Below, in pieces: positions 1 through 13,472 of a stretch of 64,000 bases of DNA. The stretch covers positions 126,075,475 through 126,139,474 of the forward strand of contig NC_134543.1 in the NCBI RefSeq assembly GCF_050624435.1, in the 5' to 3' direction. The stretch comes from Tenrec ecaudatus (Eukaryota > Chordata > Mammalia > Afrosoricida > Tenrecidae). The notes beneath the pieces are model-generated. The model saw nothing but the letters and a program-made list of their open reading frames with translations. It did no database searches and had not been told where the DNA came from. The position numbers and the translations under genes are program-made. Numbering within the stretch: position 1 is the first letter of the stretch; every line of letters begins with the position of its first letter.

Positions 1-1600
1 AGTATAAAAGACTTTACGGGGTGAGTAGTAACTAAGGATCATATTTAAGTCTGGAGTTTGCAACCCAGGAACTACCTCTCTTTCAATATGTCGATTTTAC
101 AGAGAAGGAAGTCAGAATACTTTCGCAAACATGAGAGTAGGGAAAATACACTGACTCAGAAAAGGGCTCAAATGTTAAAATGACAGGAAGAATCCATTTT
201 GACTGTGCTTCAATTGCTTTGTGGGTAAACTAAAAATGGCCACCATACAATACAAAAAGCAAACTAGATGTGAAACAAGGCTGCAGTCGGTGCCTGCCCC
301 CCCTTTGTTCGTTCCGTTAAAAAAAATTAATAAAAAAAACCCTTCAAGGCAGTGAAGGCAGGAGCAGTTACCGTGTAAGCGGGGAAGGAAAATTTACACA
401 AAAGCAGTCATAACCTGTACAAGGGCCTCGTCTTACAGCAACAGAGGGGCAGAGTTTCTCTTTCCTCCTCTCCTTGTACCTTCACATAAAACCCAAAGAA
501 TCTTGAAGAATAAGTTAATTTTCTTATTCCTCTGGTTCAATTTGCCAGGTTACCTTCATTTATTACTACTGCAAATAGAACCAGGTTTCCTGTGACTCCA
601 TACTGAATTCACAGGGATCCCTTAAAGTCTTCTAAATAAGTAGTAAGTGAATGCAAATAATCCAAAGAGTAAAACAAAACAAAATTTGTCTGCAAGCTTT
701 TTTATGCTGCCAATACCAATCACCAGAATCATTGGATGGAAAGTCCCTGGCAGGGAAACAACCCCTCAATGGAAAATCTAGTGAAAATAAAAAATATGTT
801 AGACAAAAACAGAAAGGGAAATAGCCTCCCATGCCTCAAAGGGTGAAAAGTGCCACGAACACTGAATTCTGTATCATTTTCAGTACACTGAACCAGTCAT
901 ACTTAGCAGTTTCATTTTGAACGATTAAAATTACTGTGTAAGAAGGCTATCTTCAGACTAATTTTGTTTTCTTTCTCAACTATCATTGTTACTTATCTTG
1001 AACTTTTCTGATTAGCTTTCATTTTATCCCACCTACCAGTCTACTCATCTGCAATCAACCACAATATAGTTTAACCAAATACTAAATATATACAAATATT
1101 TAAGTATTTAGATAGAACATCATATGTTTTATATATACATATTTATATATTTTTATATATTTATATGTGAATATGCAGGTATATATGCCAAACTGTATGA
1201 GTGCATTAATACCTAATTGATATTTGGAAACTATGCTATATATAAGTAAATTTGCTAGAACACTGAACCTTATCTTTTTAATCCCTAAACCTAAGTTTTA
1301 AGATAAACACTAAGTATATTTGCATACAAATCACTATAAAAATAGTTCAATGGTCTTACTCATTATAATTGAAAAATACAAAATATAAATATTAAAAAGA
1401 TATAATCTTACAGCATTTCCTCACAAATGGATCTTTAAAATAGCCAAACCCTTAAAATTGCTTAAGTTTAACTTTTTGGAATAACTGAGAAGAACCAATT
1501 TTTATTTGTAAGAAAACCTTCAAGTTCTGTTATAAAATGTGTTAGGTCTAATGCTTCTACACTAAATAACCCCAGCGACCAAGTATGCTTTTTTGCCTGG
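1..1600. other. Intronic sequence, no recognised feature
   Basis: AT-rich, with a simple TATATTTATA run near 1130-1180 and an A-rich stretch at 320-350. No gene or clear repeat is recognised. Confidence 0.5.
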
Positions 1601-1619
1601 CCTTTATTTACATTAAAAG

Positions 1620-4600
1620 TTACTTGTTACAAAATGCGCTGAGACTCAAAAGCTGGAAAAAGCATACCAAGCAAACAGTAATTCAAAAAAAGCAGGGGTT
1701 GCAATAGTAATCTCAGATAAAATTGACCTTAAACTGAAACCATAAAAAAAGATAAGGTTGGACACTATATAATGCTCAAAGGAACGGTAGACAAATAACC
1801 ACTAAGCTTTTTTAACATATATTCCCCGAATGAGAGACCCGATGAAAACATCAACCAAAGGCTCCAAAAGATGAAAAAAGAAATCACAGACTCAACAATT
1901 ACACTAGGTGACTTCAATACACCACTCTCTGAGAAAGATCACAAGGAAAGAAACTCAAGAGGCTAGAGATCTAAACACTACAATTAGACAATTTGACCTG
2001 CCATATATTTACAGAGCTTTCACCCAAAGACAAATGACTTCACCTGCTTTTCAAGCTCACATGGCACATAATCGAAGACATATCACATGATGGGGTTTAA
2101 GGTGAATCTACCTAAATCTAAACACATTGATATCATACAGACCTCTTTCTGACCAGTGTGCCATAAGGCTGGAAATCAACAAAAGCAAGATGAAGAAAAC
2201 AAGAGCAAATAATTAGAGGATAAATAACTCTATTGCAAAAGGAGTGCACACTGGCCCAGATCAGAGATGAAATTAGGAAATTTCTAGAAACCAACTAAAA
2301 TGAGAACATGATGTATGTACCAAAACGTATGTGACACAGCAAAAGGCAGTTATCAGAGGAAGTTTCATAGCAATACATGCACACATGACAAAGGATGAGA
2401 GACTTATGATCAATACGCTGGCACAAAATTTACAACAACTAGAGCAGAGTCAACAAGAGAATACTACTATCAGCAAAAGCAAAGAAATAATAAAAAATCA
2501 GGGCTGAGATTCAGGAGAGGGAAAATAAGAAAACCATGGAAAAAATTAATGCTGCTATAAGTTGGTCCTTTGAAAGAATCAATAGACCGCTGGCAAACCT
2601 AACCAAAGAAAGTAGGGAACAAATTTTAATAGCAAGGATGACGAATGAATGAGGGGACATTACAACAGACCCTAATGAAATCAAAAGGATTTTTACACAG
2701 TACTATGAAAGACTGTACTCCAATGAATTCAGCAACTTGGAAGACATGGACAAATTCTTGGAAAAACAATCCCTCCCTAGACTATCTCCGATGGATGTCA
2801 AGCATCTCAACAGACCCATAGCAATAGAAGAAATACACAAGATTATCAAGGGATTACCATGGGGAAATAAATCTATATACATATATTTATGGGTTTAGTA
2901 TTTAGCCTCTGCTAAAGTACTCCCTCAACACAAGAACACTTTGTTCTATTAACCTGGCATTCCATGATGCTTACCTTCCCAACACGATCACTGAAAACAT
3001 AGAGTATGCATAAGCAAATGTGATGAAGAAAGCTGATGGTGACTGGCCATCAAAAGATATAGCTTCTGGAGTCTTAAAGGCTTGAAGATAAACAAGTGGC
3101 CATCTTGCTCAGAAGCAACAAAGCCCACATGGAAGTAGCACATCAGCCTGTGTGATGAGGTGTTGAAGGAATCAGGTATCAGGCATCAAAGAACAAAAAA
3201 ATCGTAACATTGTAAATGATGGGGAGTGCGGGGTGGAGATCCAAAGCCCATTTGTAGGTAACTGAACATCCCCTTATAGAAGGGTCGTGGGGAGGAGATG
3301 AGCCAGTCAGGGTGCAGTGTGTACCAATGAAACACAAAACTTTCCTCTAGTTCTTTAATGCTTCATCCTCCACCCTACTATCGTGACCCCCAATTCTACC
3401 TTACAAATCCGGCTAGACCAGATTTGAGCTGAAAACACAGGAAACCCAGGACAGATAAACCCCTTAGGACCAATATTGAGAGTAGCAATACCAGGAAGGG
3501 AAGGGGAAGATGGGAGAACCGATAACAATGATCTATCTCTAACCCCCTCCCAGGGGGGATGTACAACAGAAAAGTGGGTGAAGGGAGGCATTGATCAGTG
3601 TAAGACATGACAAAATAATAATAATTTATAAGTGATCAAGGGTTCATGAGAGAGGGAGGGTGGGTTAGGGAAGGAAAAATGAGAAGCTGACACCAAGGGC
3701 TCAAGTAGAGAGAAAATGTTTTGAAAATGATGTTGGTAACAAATGTACAAATGTGCGTGAGACAGTGGATTGATGTATGGTTGTGATAAGAGTTTTACTA
3801 GCTCCCAATAAAATGATTTTTTAAAAGAGAAAAAAAATCCCCTGGACCAGATGACTTCACAGGAAAATTCTACCAAGCATTTAGGGAAGAACTAACAACA
3901 ATCCTACACAAACTCTTCCAGAACAAAGAAAAAGATGGCAAACTCCCGAACTCCTTCTATGAAGTTAGTATAACTCTGATACCAAAACTAGGGGTGGGGG
4001 TTGGGGAAACCGAACAAGAATCGAGAACTACAGACCAATATCCTTAATGAATATCAACACAAAATCCTTAACAAAATACTGGCCAATAGAATACGAAAGT
4101 ATATTAAAAAAATAATTCACTATGACCAAGTGGGATTAATACCAATGATGCAGGGATGGATCAACATATGAAAGACAATTAGTATAATTCACCACATTGA
4201 CTTGAAAAACTAGACAAACCACATGATAATATTGTTAGATATGGTAAAAGCATTCAATAACATCCAACACCAATTCCTGTTTAAGACACTCAAGAAGATA
4301 GGAATGGAAGGAAAATTCCCAAAGATAACACAAGCTATATATGAAAAACCAACAGCCAACATGGTAGTCAATGGAGAAAAGATGAACACAATCCCACTCA
4401 AAAGGGGGGCCAGACAAGGATGCCCCTTGTCCTCACTCTTATTTAACATCATGCTAGAGGTTTTAGCAAACAGCTTAAGGCAAAGAAAACACATCAGAGG
4501 TATTCATAAGGGGAAGGAAGAGGTGAAACTATCGTTATTTGCAGATGATATGATTTTATATATGGAAAACCCAAAAAGCTCCATAAGAGGAGTACTGGAA

Positions 4601-7232
4601 GCAATAGAGGAGTATGGCAGAGTGGCAGGATACAAGATCAACAAACAGAAGTCTATCGGATGGCTATACACATCAGATAAGACCACAGAAAAGAATATCA
4701 AAAAGGTAGTACTCTTCACAATAGCCAAGCACAAATTGAAATATCTCCGGATATAACTGACTAGAAGAACAAAAGATTTATATGAGGAAAACTACAGAAC
4801 ACTATTACAAGAAACCAAGAGTGACCTCAATTAATGGAAGAATATCCCATACTCATTGATTGTTAGACTCAATATAGTAACAATGTCAGTTCTGCCAAAG
4901 GCACTACATAAGTTCAATACAATCCCCATATAATTACCCTCATCTTTCTTCAAAGAAATGGAAAAACTGATTCCCAACTTCATATGGAGAGGGAAGAAGC
5001 CCAGAATTAGCAGAGAACTCCTCAAGAAGGAAGACACCGTGGGAGGGCTTGCTTTACCTGACTTTAGCACATACTATACAGCCACAGTTGTCAAAACTGC
5101 ATGGTATTGGTACAATGACAGATACTCATACCAATGCAAAAGAACTGAAAACCCAGAAATAAAATCATCAGCATAAAGACAACTGATCTTTGATAAGGGC
5201 CAAAAAAATATCCAATGGGAAGAGGATGCCCTCTTCAACAAGTGGTGCTGGAAAAAAATGGATATCTACTTGCAGAAAAATTAAGCAAGAACCTGATCTC
5301 ATTCCATGCACAAGAATAAACAAAGTGGATCACAGACCTCGAGGTAAAGCCCCAAATTATTAGGGACATCAATGAGGGAATTGGGACCAACCTGAGAACT
5401 TTCACACAGGGAATACATAGGCTATCAGAAACAGGAAAGGATATAAATTCAGCTGAGTCACAAATTGACAAGTGAGATCTACTGAAGAGAAAACACCTGT
5501 GTACATCGAAAGAATTCACTAAGAGAGTAATAAGAGAGCCCACGGACTGGGACAACATCTTTAGCAATGACACATCAGACAAAGGCTTTGTTCCAAAAAG
5601 AAAAAAAAAACAACTAATTACCCACTGAGGAGGTAGGCAAATGACCTCAACAGAGGTTTCACAAAGGCAAAAATCGGAATGGTCAATAAACATGAGAAAA
5701 TGTTCCCTATCATTAGCCATAAGAGAAATGCAAGTTAAAATAACTATTAGATACCACCTAACACCCTCAAAGATAGCCCAATTCAAAAAATCAAAACTCA
5801 ACAAGTGTTGGAGGGACTTTGGTGAGATAGGAACTCTCATCCACTACTGGTAGACCTGTGGGTATGTACAGCCACAATGGAAATCGATTTGGCGTTATCT
5901 AAAACAGATGGAAACTGAGCTACCATAGGACCCAGCAATCCTCTTAGGGGGCATATACCCAGAGGAGGCAAGAAACAGACCACGGCCAGACATCTGTGCT
6001 CCAGTGTTTGTCGCAGCACAGTTCACAATTGCAAGGGGCTGGAAACAACCCAAATTTCTATCAACCAACAAATGGATTAAAAAACTGTGGTCCATACATA
6101 CAATTGAGTACTAAGCACTGCTAAAAAGCAATGATGAACTCATGAAGCACATCGCTGCATGGGAAGAATTGGAGGAAATTATGCTAAGCGAAGTAAGCCA
6201 AGCACAAAAGAGCAGGTACCACATGAGTCTGCTCAGGTAAGCTTTAAAAAAATGCAAAAGGGGCATAGGGAAAAAGCTACTGTAGACAAACATTCCTAGG
6301 GTGAGGTCCAGGTAGTATGGCAGGGGCCAGACCAAATCTAGGTATACATATGATACCCAACTAAAAAGGAGGGGTTAAAAAGAAATGGGTAGTGGAAGAA
6401 CAGGGCACTAACCAACGCAAGGGGAGGATAGTGTTTATATCTCCACAGGAAAAGAGGGACCAGACTTCAACTCGGTGCTCCAAGATGTGAATGCAACATA
6501 CAAGCATGAAGCAGGGAACCAGTAGAGAGGTCTGAGGGACCACCCCAATCCCAACTACGTGGAGAGCCACATCTCCCCTCAGAAGAATTTACTTCAGAGG
6601 ACAGCACTGAAGCTACAGCTCAGGGAGAGGGGCATGTCTGATCAGAGCACACGGGAGCAAATGAAGGCGGAGGAAGAGAGTGTGGAGCACATCCTAGTTC
6701 ACCAAGGCTTGAGGACGATATCCACGCTCAGAGCAGCCAATGCACAGAGAAGACCATATGGCCAGCCCCACTACGAACATCACAACCCTCACTAACACAT
6801 AGCCCTAAAGGGGACAACACTGGAGACACAGTGTGGGAATTGCCCCCGATCTGACCCCACCACACTGAGGGGAAACACTGAGGGCATGCAACGGAACAGC
6901 AAAGGGAACAGAGCAAGGAAGTCCAGAGGGAGTACCAAAAATAGACTTTGGGGCCAGGGTGTGGCACCTCATCAGACTTGACCAGAAAACACTCCTAAAG
7001 GTCAACAAACAGACCTTGAACTATTTACCGGCATTTCTGGGTGTTTTGTCATTGGTTGGTTGTTTTCTTTTGTTGCTTTGTTTTGCTCTGTCTTGTTTTT
7101 GTGTATATTATGATCTCTGTAGGTCTATCTAGATAAGATAAACTGGACAAACAATCGGAGGAGAAAACAATGGACTGACAGTTCTGGGGGGGACATGGGA
7201 GAGCAGGAGATGGGGGAAAGGAAGTGGTGTTA
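1620..7232 (+). mobile_element. L1 retrotransposon, 5'-truncated, decayed ORF2 plus long 3'UTR
   Basis: Translation from about 1640 gives L1 ORF2 endonuclease-domain sequence (AYQANSNSKKAGVAIVISDK), then the pre-RT region, interrupted by another L1 at 2866-3828. It resumes with [14 protein letters not shown] and the reverse transcriptase domain; 4223-4756 is open for 177 codons and contains RQGCPLS and the catalytic FADDM motif. The C-terminal ORF2 region continues to about 5850 with many stops, followed by the long L1 3'UTR to 7232, where it stops short of the usual tail next to a mariner. Not a functional gene. Confidence 0.9.
2866..3828 (+). mobile_element. L1 3' end nested inside the ORF2 of another L1
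   Basis: About 960 bp of L1 3'UTR ending AATAAAATGATTTTTTAAAAGAG. On either side ORF2 is collinear (GLPWGK before, [12 protein letters not shown] after), so the insertion disrupted a continuous frame. The 5' junction lies in a GGGGAAA stretch shared by target and element. Confidence 0.85.
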
Positions 7233-7235
7233 ACA

Positions 7236-7741
7236 AAGTTAGTGCACCCAGTGGCATTGCCTGAGAATGTTCTCTCTGGTCACAGTCATTTTTTTTTGGG
7301 GGGGGGGGGGTGATGGTTAATTTAAGAGAAGCGTGTGAGGCTGTGAATTCTTGTTCTCTGCTTGGGGGGAGGGGAGAGGATGGGCGCGGAATGCCACAGA
7401 AACTGTTGTGATGTTGAACACAGCTCACCAGGAAAGCTCTATGGGAAACACTCAAGTGTATGAGTGGTTTTCTCATTTCAAAAAAGGTCCATTGATGAAA
7501 AACCTTGTTCTGGATGCCCATCAATTTCCCTTACTAATGAAATGTCGATTAGTAGTGTATTTGGAGTTTGTTCCACCAGGTCAGACTGTTAATCATTAAT
7601 CAAGCTTTCTATTTAGAGGTTCTGAAAAGATAGCATAACAGTGTGCAACAAAAAAGGCCTGATTTCAACAGATGTACAAATGTGCTTGACAAGGTGGACG
7701 TATGGTATGGATTGTGATAGGTATTGTACGAGCCCCAACAA

Positions 7742-7773
<32 letters not shown>

Positions 7774-8296
7774 CAGCAAAACTGTTTCCCCCCCGCCCCA
7801 ACATCATCATCCAAAGATCTTGGATTATATTTGTCTGCTGATAATGTATGCAAATATCAATACATCATTGAGTTATGCGCAAAAAACAAAGGCCTGATTT
7901 GTGGCAGACGGAGTTTTGCCACCATGACAATGCACTTGCTCACATAACCATCTCAGTGAGCCAGTTTTGGGCAAAAACCAGCATGCCTCTCTCATCCTAT
8001 GCACTTTACTCACCTGGCATTGCTCCCTGAGACTTCTTTTTGTTTCCAAAAATGAAGAGGGTCATGAAAGGACAGCAATTTGATGAAGTAGAAGAGTTGA
8101 AGAAAAAAACGAGAGAGGTGCTGTCAGCCATCCAAACAAATGAGTTTGAAAAATGTTTCCAAGAATAGAATTGCAGATTTGAAAAATGTATTGTGTAATG
8201 GAGAGTACTTTGAAGGTGATAAGCTTGTTTTGTAAAAATTTAAATACATAGATTTGAAAAAAATTCTGTTTTATGGGTACCCCCTCGTATATTGCT
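7236..8296 (+). mobile_element. Mariner-like DNA transposon, decayed, interrupted by an L1
   Basis: Fragments of a mariner transposase are legible: QVYEWFSHFKKG, FVPPGQTVN, the HHDNAPAH-type region near 7915, a DFF...MKR segment, and QFDEVEELK...EVLSAIQTNEFEKCFQE. The middle of the gene is missing, as in the copy at 41.0 kb. The 3' end reads GGTACCCCCTCGTATA. An L1 with transduced sequence sits at 7666-7887. Confidence 0.8.
7666..7887 (+). mobile_element. Short L1 3' end with 3'-transduced sequence
   Basis: L1 tail (7666-7750), an AAAT repeat (7751-7773), about 108 bp of unrelated sequence and a short A-rich end, all flanked by the 13-bp duplication AAAGGCCTGATTT (7653-7665 and 7888-7900). 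Confidence 0.8.
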
Positions 8297-8399
8297 CTTA
8301 ACAGGGCACATCAGAAACTATTCTCATGCCAAGCAGAGGCTTTCTACACTGGTCACGCTAGCCAGAGGTGCACATAAATTCTCTCACCCCTGTAGTTAA

Positions 8400-8525
8400 C
8401 TATCCTGGAGACAGTATTGAGAGAAAGATAGAGCTTTCTATTCCTGTCTTAGAAACTCACAGGGGCAGTTTTACCCTGCCCTATAGATTGCTATGAGCTA
8501 GCCTTGTCTTGATGGCAGTGAATTT
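8400..8525 (+). repeat. AfroSINE-type SINE, 3' part
   Basis: Contains the diagnostic body: AAACTCACAGGGGCAGTTTT, CCTGCCCTATAGATTGCTATGAG and GATGGCAGTGAATTTAG. The tRNA-like head is lost or unrecognisable. Confidence 0.7.
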
Positions 8526-10075
8526 AGTTTTAACTTTTTTAGAGAGAGAATTTACCTAACAGTTAGGAGAAATGATCCCATTATAGCATCAAAGATTAAG
8601 TGGAGTCAATGTTTAGCTCCGCAAACCCCCCCAAAAGTACTTAAAGATTCTGAACATCCTACTCAACACCTTAGTCATTTTTAATACCAAACTAAGCCAG
8701 TGGAAGAAACCTAAAGGCCCACCCAAAAGGAATAGGGAAGAATGTCTCAGATAGAGGAACTAAATGCAAGATCTAAACTAACAGCTAAAAATCCTGAGTT
8801 CTAATCATAGATAATTAGTGACTCAATTCACCATTTCTAATCTCAACCATAATCGAATGTGAATATTTAAACATCAATTTTAAATATTTGAAAAAATAAT
8901 TAAAATTTTTTAACCATAGAAAAGGAATTCATTATCCTAACCTGGTCAGCATACAAATTCCAATGGCCCTGAAACCAGTATTGAGAACTGTAGCAACTTA
9001 GAAAGACTTAAAGTATGTTTAGTAACTGGGAGTTGGTATTTTAATACCAAGGATGTAACCTTGGTTTAATCACAGCTGAGTGCATAAAGAGGTTTATGCT
9101 GTCAGTACTGGCCTAGCAGGAAGTGAAATTTCAAATAGGACACAGCACAGCCTTGTATCTACATGATTAAAGATGTACATTTCCAGATCAAAAGATAATA
9201 GGTAACTCTATAAAAATATAGTAAAAATGTGAATATACCTCATGAAATGTGTATTCAATTATTCTCATATATTTCCATAGTAAATACTTAGCTACTACTT
9301 TAACCATAGTAACCTTGATTTCTTTCACTCAATGATCATATTGGTTATGTGTTTATTTTGGTTTGTTTGTAGTATTAAAGTTGTTATCTTTTATTTTTTG
9401 AACAAAATATTACTCATTTAATAAGGTAAAGCTAAATTCAAATCTGGTGTGTAATTTTTTAAAATTACATCAGATAAAACTAATGATATAAAATGGATAA
9501 ATTATTAATAGCAATATTTGGCAATTACTGTATAATAGTAACTTGGGAAAGGGGGGAAAGAGGAGCTATAATTGCATCTCAGGCAACATACCTAAACAAC
9601 CTGCTTACTAAAAACTGAGAATATTATGTGTTTGTAGTAGGTCTCTTGTGGATGACATAGTGCTGAGTCTTAAACCAGATCTTATCCATTCTGCTATTCC
9701 CTATCTCCTGACAGGGAGCATATAATCCAATTATATATGCAAATCAATAGGTATGAATTTATTGCAGTCATTTTGCCATGTGTGCTTATGTGGTACTGCT
9801 GGTTTCTTTGTTCTACATAATTTTCTATGTTGAGCTCACTTTGTGAATGAGTTTTATTAATTCCTTTATTGCTGTTGTTTCAGTGTTTACTAAATCTTTG
9901 TGGTTACCTTTTTTATTTTGAATGAGAAGATTTATTAATTTCCATTATAGTTAACCTATAATTTATTATCATCTTCCAAAATGTAAGACAATCTGTTCTC
10001 TTATCTTGACTTCCTCTCTATTTGGAAGTTCTACAAAAATCAGTCAAATTCCTTTGAAAAGTTAACTCTGAAAAG
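8526..10075. other. Intronic sequence, no recognised feature
   Basis: AT-rich, no coding match. Parts may be ancient repeats too diverged to name. Confidence 0.45.
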
Positions 10076-12530
10076 GAAACCAGAAAAACAACCCCATTTA
10101 TAATAACCATCCAAAAGACAAAATACTTTACATCTAACCAGAGAAACAAAAGACCCATTAAAGAAGAACAGTACTATAAGCAACCAAGAGACATATATAA
10201 ATGGAATATACCAAACTCATAGATAGGGAGACTTATCATTGTGAAAATATTAATACTATTCAAAGTGATTCACAGATAAAATACATTCCAATAGAGATTT
10301 CAAGATCACTCTTTAAAGAGATGGGTAAACGACTACTATTATCATATAAAAAGGAAAGAGACCTGAGATGAGCATTACCAAACAACATAGTTGGCCTCGC
10401 ACTCCTATCTCAAAAGTTACTACAGAGTCATGAAAGTAAGTCTAGCACGAGTATAATGCAGACACACTGAACGGTGGAAGAGAACTGAGCACCCAGGAGA
10501 ATAAATCCATCCACCTATGGACAGCTATCTTTGACACAGAACCCAAACCCCTTAAATAGTCTAACAAATGGTGCTAGCAAAACTGGGTATCCATTAGTAG
10601 AAAAATTAAACAGGACCCATATACCAACCACCAACTACAAACACAAACTTAAAATGGATAAAAGACCTAAATATAACTAGAACTAAGAAGATCCTCAATG
10701 AAAGCACATGCCTAAACCTAGATACCCTAACATATTGCATAAAGATACTATCAAGCACAATTGAAAACACACAAATAGCAGAAAAACTTAGATGACTAGG
10801 ACCTCCTAAAAACCTAAAATTAAGACACATGTATCAAAAAAATTCATCAAAGGAATAAAACAATAATCCAAGAAAAGGGAAAATTGGCAAAGATATATTG
10901 AACAAGGGACTAATTTAAAATTCAAAGAACTTCACCACCTCAACAACAAAGAGACACAAATAATCCAATTTTAAAATGTACATGCATCAACAGACACTTT
11001 AACAAAGAAAACAGCATGCAGGTGGCCATCAAATATAAGAAGAAAAATTCACAATCATTAGCCATTAAAGACAAGCAAATCAAGACAACAAGATATCATC
11101 TATTTGTCAAAGTTCATAAAAATAGAAAACAACAAATGTTGGCAAGGGTGTAAAGAGACTAGAATCTTCATACACAACAAAATGGTGCAAACATTATGAA
11201 AAAAGGTATGACACTTCCTTTAAAAGTAGAAAATAGAAATACCACATGATCCAGCAATCCCACTACTTGGTATATATTTGGAGAATTAAGAGCTGCATCA
11301 CCGATAACAATGATCTACCTAACCTCCTCCCAGGGGGGTGAACAACAGAAAAGCGGGTGAAAGGAGACACTGGTCAGTGTAAAACATGAATTAAAAAAAG
11401 TATATATTATAAGGGTTTGTAAGGGAGGGAGGATCGGGAAGGGAGGGGAAAATGAGGAGCTGATACCAAGGGCTCAAGTAGAAAGCAAATGTTTTGAGAA
11501 TGATGATGGGAACTAATGTACAAACGTGCTTGACACAATGGATGGATGTATGGTGATAAGAGCTGTATGAGCTCCTAATAAAATAATTTCAAATAAAAGA
11601 ATAACAATGAATCTCCAAAACACCTTATAATATGGATGAAACTGGAGGACCTTATGCTGAGTGAGATATAAAGTTGATCACAAAGGATAAATATTGTGTG
11701 CACTCACTATAAAAAAAAAGTCAAGAAAGGGTTTTTCATACTAAAGGACACATTCTTTGAAGATTACCAAGCATGGGAAAGGGAGGGAGAATAATTTACT
11801 AACTAGAGGGTATACCAAACATGGTGAAGGGAGGGAGAGTAAATTCCTAACTCGAGGGTAGACACATTAATTTGGAGAAGGCCATATACAGGAGGGGACA
11901 GGGAAACACAGTGGAAGCAGGAGCACTGGGAGGAGTGCAAGAGTTAAAGGCAACCCAACAGTATATGCATGGATAGACAAGCATGGATAGGAAGGAGAGT
12001 GGAAGTATGCCCACAAACATATAAATCAACATGTGTACTTAGCAATGCTGCAAATATATGTTTTAATGTGGTAGGAGACTGTGGGCAAAGTCTCAAAAAC
12101 GTCTTAGACATAACCAAACACCTTACAAGAAGGTGTCACTGGGTCTGGAGGCTCAAGACCACAGTCTTGGGATACATCAAGATGAACTGGCATAACACAG
12201 TCCAAAAGGACATGTTCTACATCGACTTTAAAGAGTAGTGAAGAAAACTGAAGATATGAATGGAAACACATACTAGGCAACCACACAAACATCAGCCTCC
12301 AGAACCCTGAGACCCAAAGAATTAGATGACGCCCAGCTACCACTACTAACTGCTCTTTAAAGTATCACATTAGAAGGTGATAGGAGAAAAATATGGACCA
12401 ATATGCACAATACTGAAAAGCATCAAAAAAGACTAGGCTTACTAGCTAAAGTCTAGTGGGACCCCAAGACTATGATGCTTAGCCTCCCTTCAGGTCTGAA
12501 AACAAGTTCCATTTTCAGCCAAATAATAGA
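10076..12530 (+). mobile_element. Older L1, ORF2 remnant and 3'UTR
   Basis: Collinear with L1 ORF2 C-terminal half at DNA level (AATAACCATCCAAAAG, then CACATGATCCAGCAATCCCACTACT and AACTGGAGGACCTTATG) but riddled with stops. It is interrupted at 11301-11603 by a younger L1 3' end. Confidence 0.75.
11301..11603 (+). mobile_element. Young-type L1 3' end nested in the older L1
   Basis: About 300 bp starting at CCGATAACAATGATCTACC and ending GAGCTCCTAATAAAATAATTTC plus an A-rich tail. No clear target duplication; ATAACAATGA occurs at both edges, one copy inside the element. Confidence 0.75.
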
Positions 12531-12534
12531 TCTT

Positions 12535-12720
12535 TTTTTTCTTTTTTTAAAAGTCATTTTATTAGGGGATCTTACAGCTCTTAGAACATTCCACACATCA
12601 ATTGTATCAAGCATATTTGTACATATGTTGACATCATAATTTTCTAAACATTTACTTTCTATTTGAACCCTTGCTATCAGTTCCTCTTTTTACCCTCCCC
12701 CACCCTCCCACTAGACAGGC
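12535..12720 (-). mobile_element. L1 3' end, antisense
   Basis: Begins with a T-run, then AGTCATTTTATTAGGGGATC and TACAGCTCTTAGAACATTCC, the reverse complement of the older L1 tail type. Confidence 0.8.
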
Positions 12721-12800
12721 CTTTAAGGGGAACAAAACCACTAGGGAAATACATACTGCTTAGAATAAGCAATGATTTGAAATCAAAAGGGCAGCATGTG

Positions 12801-13284
12801 TGTGTTAGTCTGGGTTGACTACATAAATTCACAGACATTCTTATGTGTATAAGAAAGAGCTTTATACACAAGAGCAATTGTATATTGAAAAAGCACCCCA
12901 GCTCAGTCCAGATCAAGTTCATAAGTCCAATATTAAGCCATATGTCCAATACCAATCTATAAATTCTTCTTCAGACTCACACAGCACATGCAATGATGCC
13001 AAATGCAGGAAGATCACAGGTCAGTGGGTGGAAAGTCTTGTGGATCCAGTGGCAGCGTAAGCATGTCAGTGCTGGCGTGGGTCTCCATTTGGTTTCTCCA
13101 GCTCCAGGGCTCTATTGTAGCTCTACGTGTCTTGTCATCAGGAATAAGAAGCAGAGAGCATCTCCAATCTCCAGGAAGAAATACAGGAGGTCCCAGTATC
13201 CTCAGAAGGCCACGCCCACCTGAAGGCCTCACTGAATATGGCCTAATTGACAAGCTAGACTCTACTCCTTCGCCACAGACTACA
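12801..13284 (-). repeat. MaLR-type LTR (3' LTR of the minus-strand provirus)
   Basis: Starts TGTGTTAGTCTGGGTTGACTA on the plus strand and runs to the SPIN at 13285; about 25 bp of the expected end (GATTATGTAACTG.CACA) is missing there. Confidence 0.75.
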
Positions 13285-13472
13285 CAGTTCTCAATCTTCC
13301 CAATGCTGTGAATACAATTATGGTACTTATGTTGTGGTGACCCACCCCACCATAAAATTATTTTCGCTGCTACTTTATAACTGTGTTTTTGCTACTGTTT
13401 TGAATCAGGAGCCCCTGTGAAAGGATCATTAAACCCCCAAAGGGGTCACAACCCACATGTTGAGAACCACTG
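13285..13472 (-). mobile_element. SPIN-type hAT MITE
   Basis: 188 bp with hAT-type terminal repeats CAGTTCTCAATC and GTTGAGAACCACTG and the typical core (ATAAAATTATTTTCGCTGCTACTT). Inverted relative to the other four SPIN copies. No clean 8-bp duplication is seen. Confidence 0.85.

Noticed and set aside
4223-4756. 177-codon open frame with reverse transcriptase FADDM motif as a possible functional gene
   Set aside because: It is the RT part of a decayed L1 ORF2; stops and a nested L1 lie on both sides in the same element.
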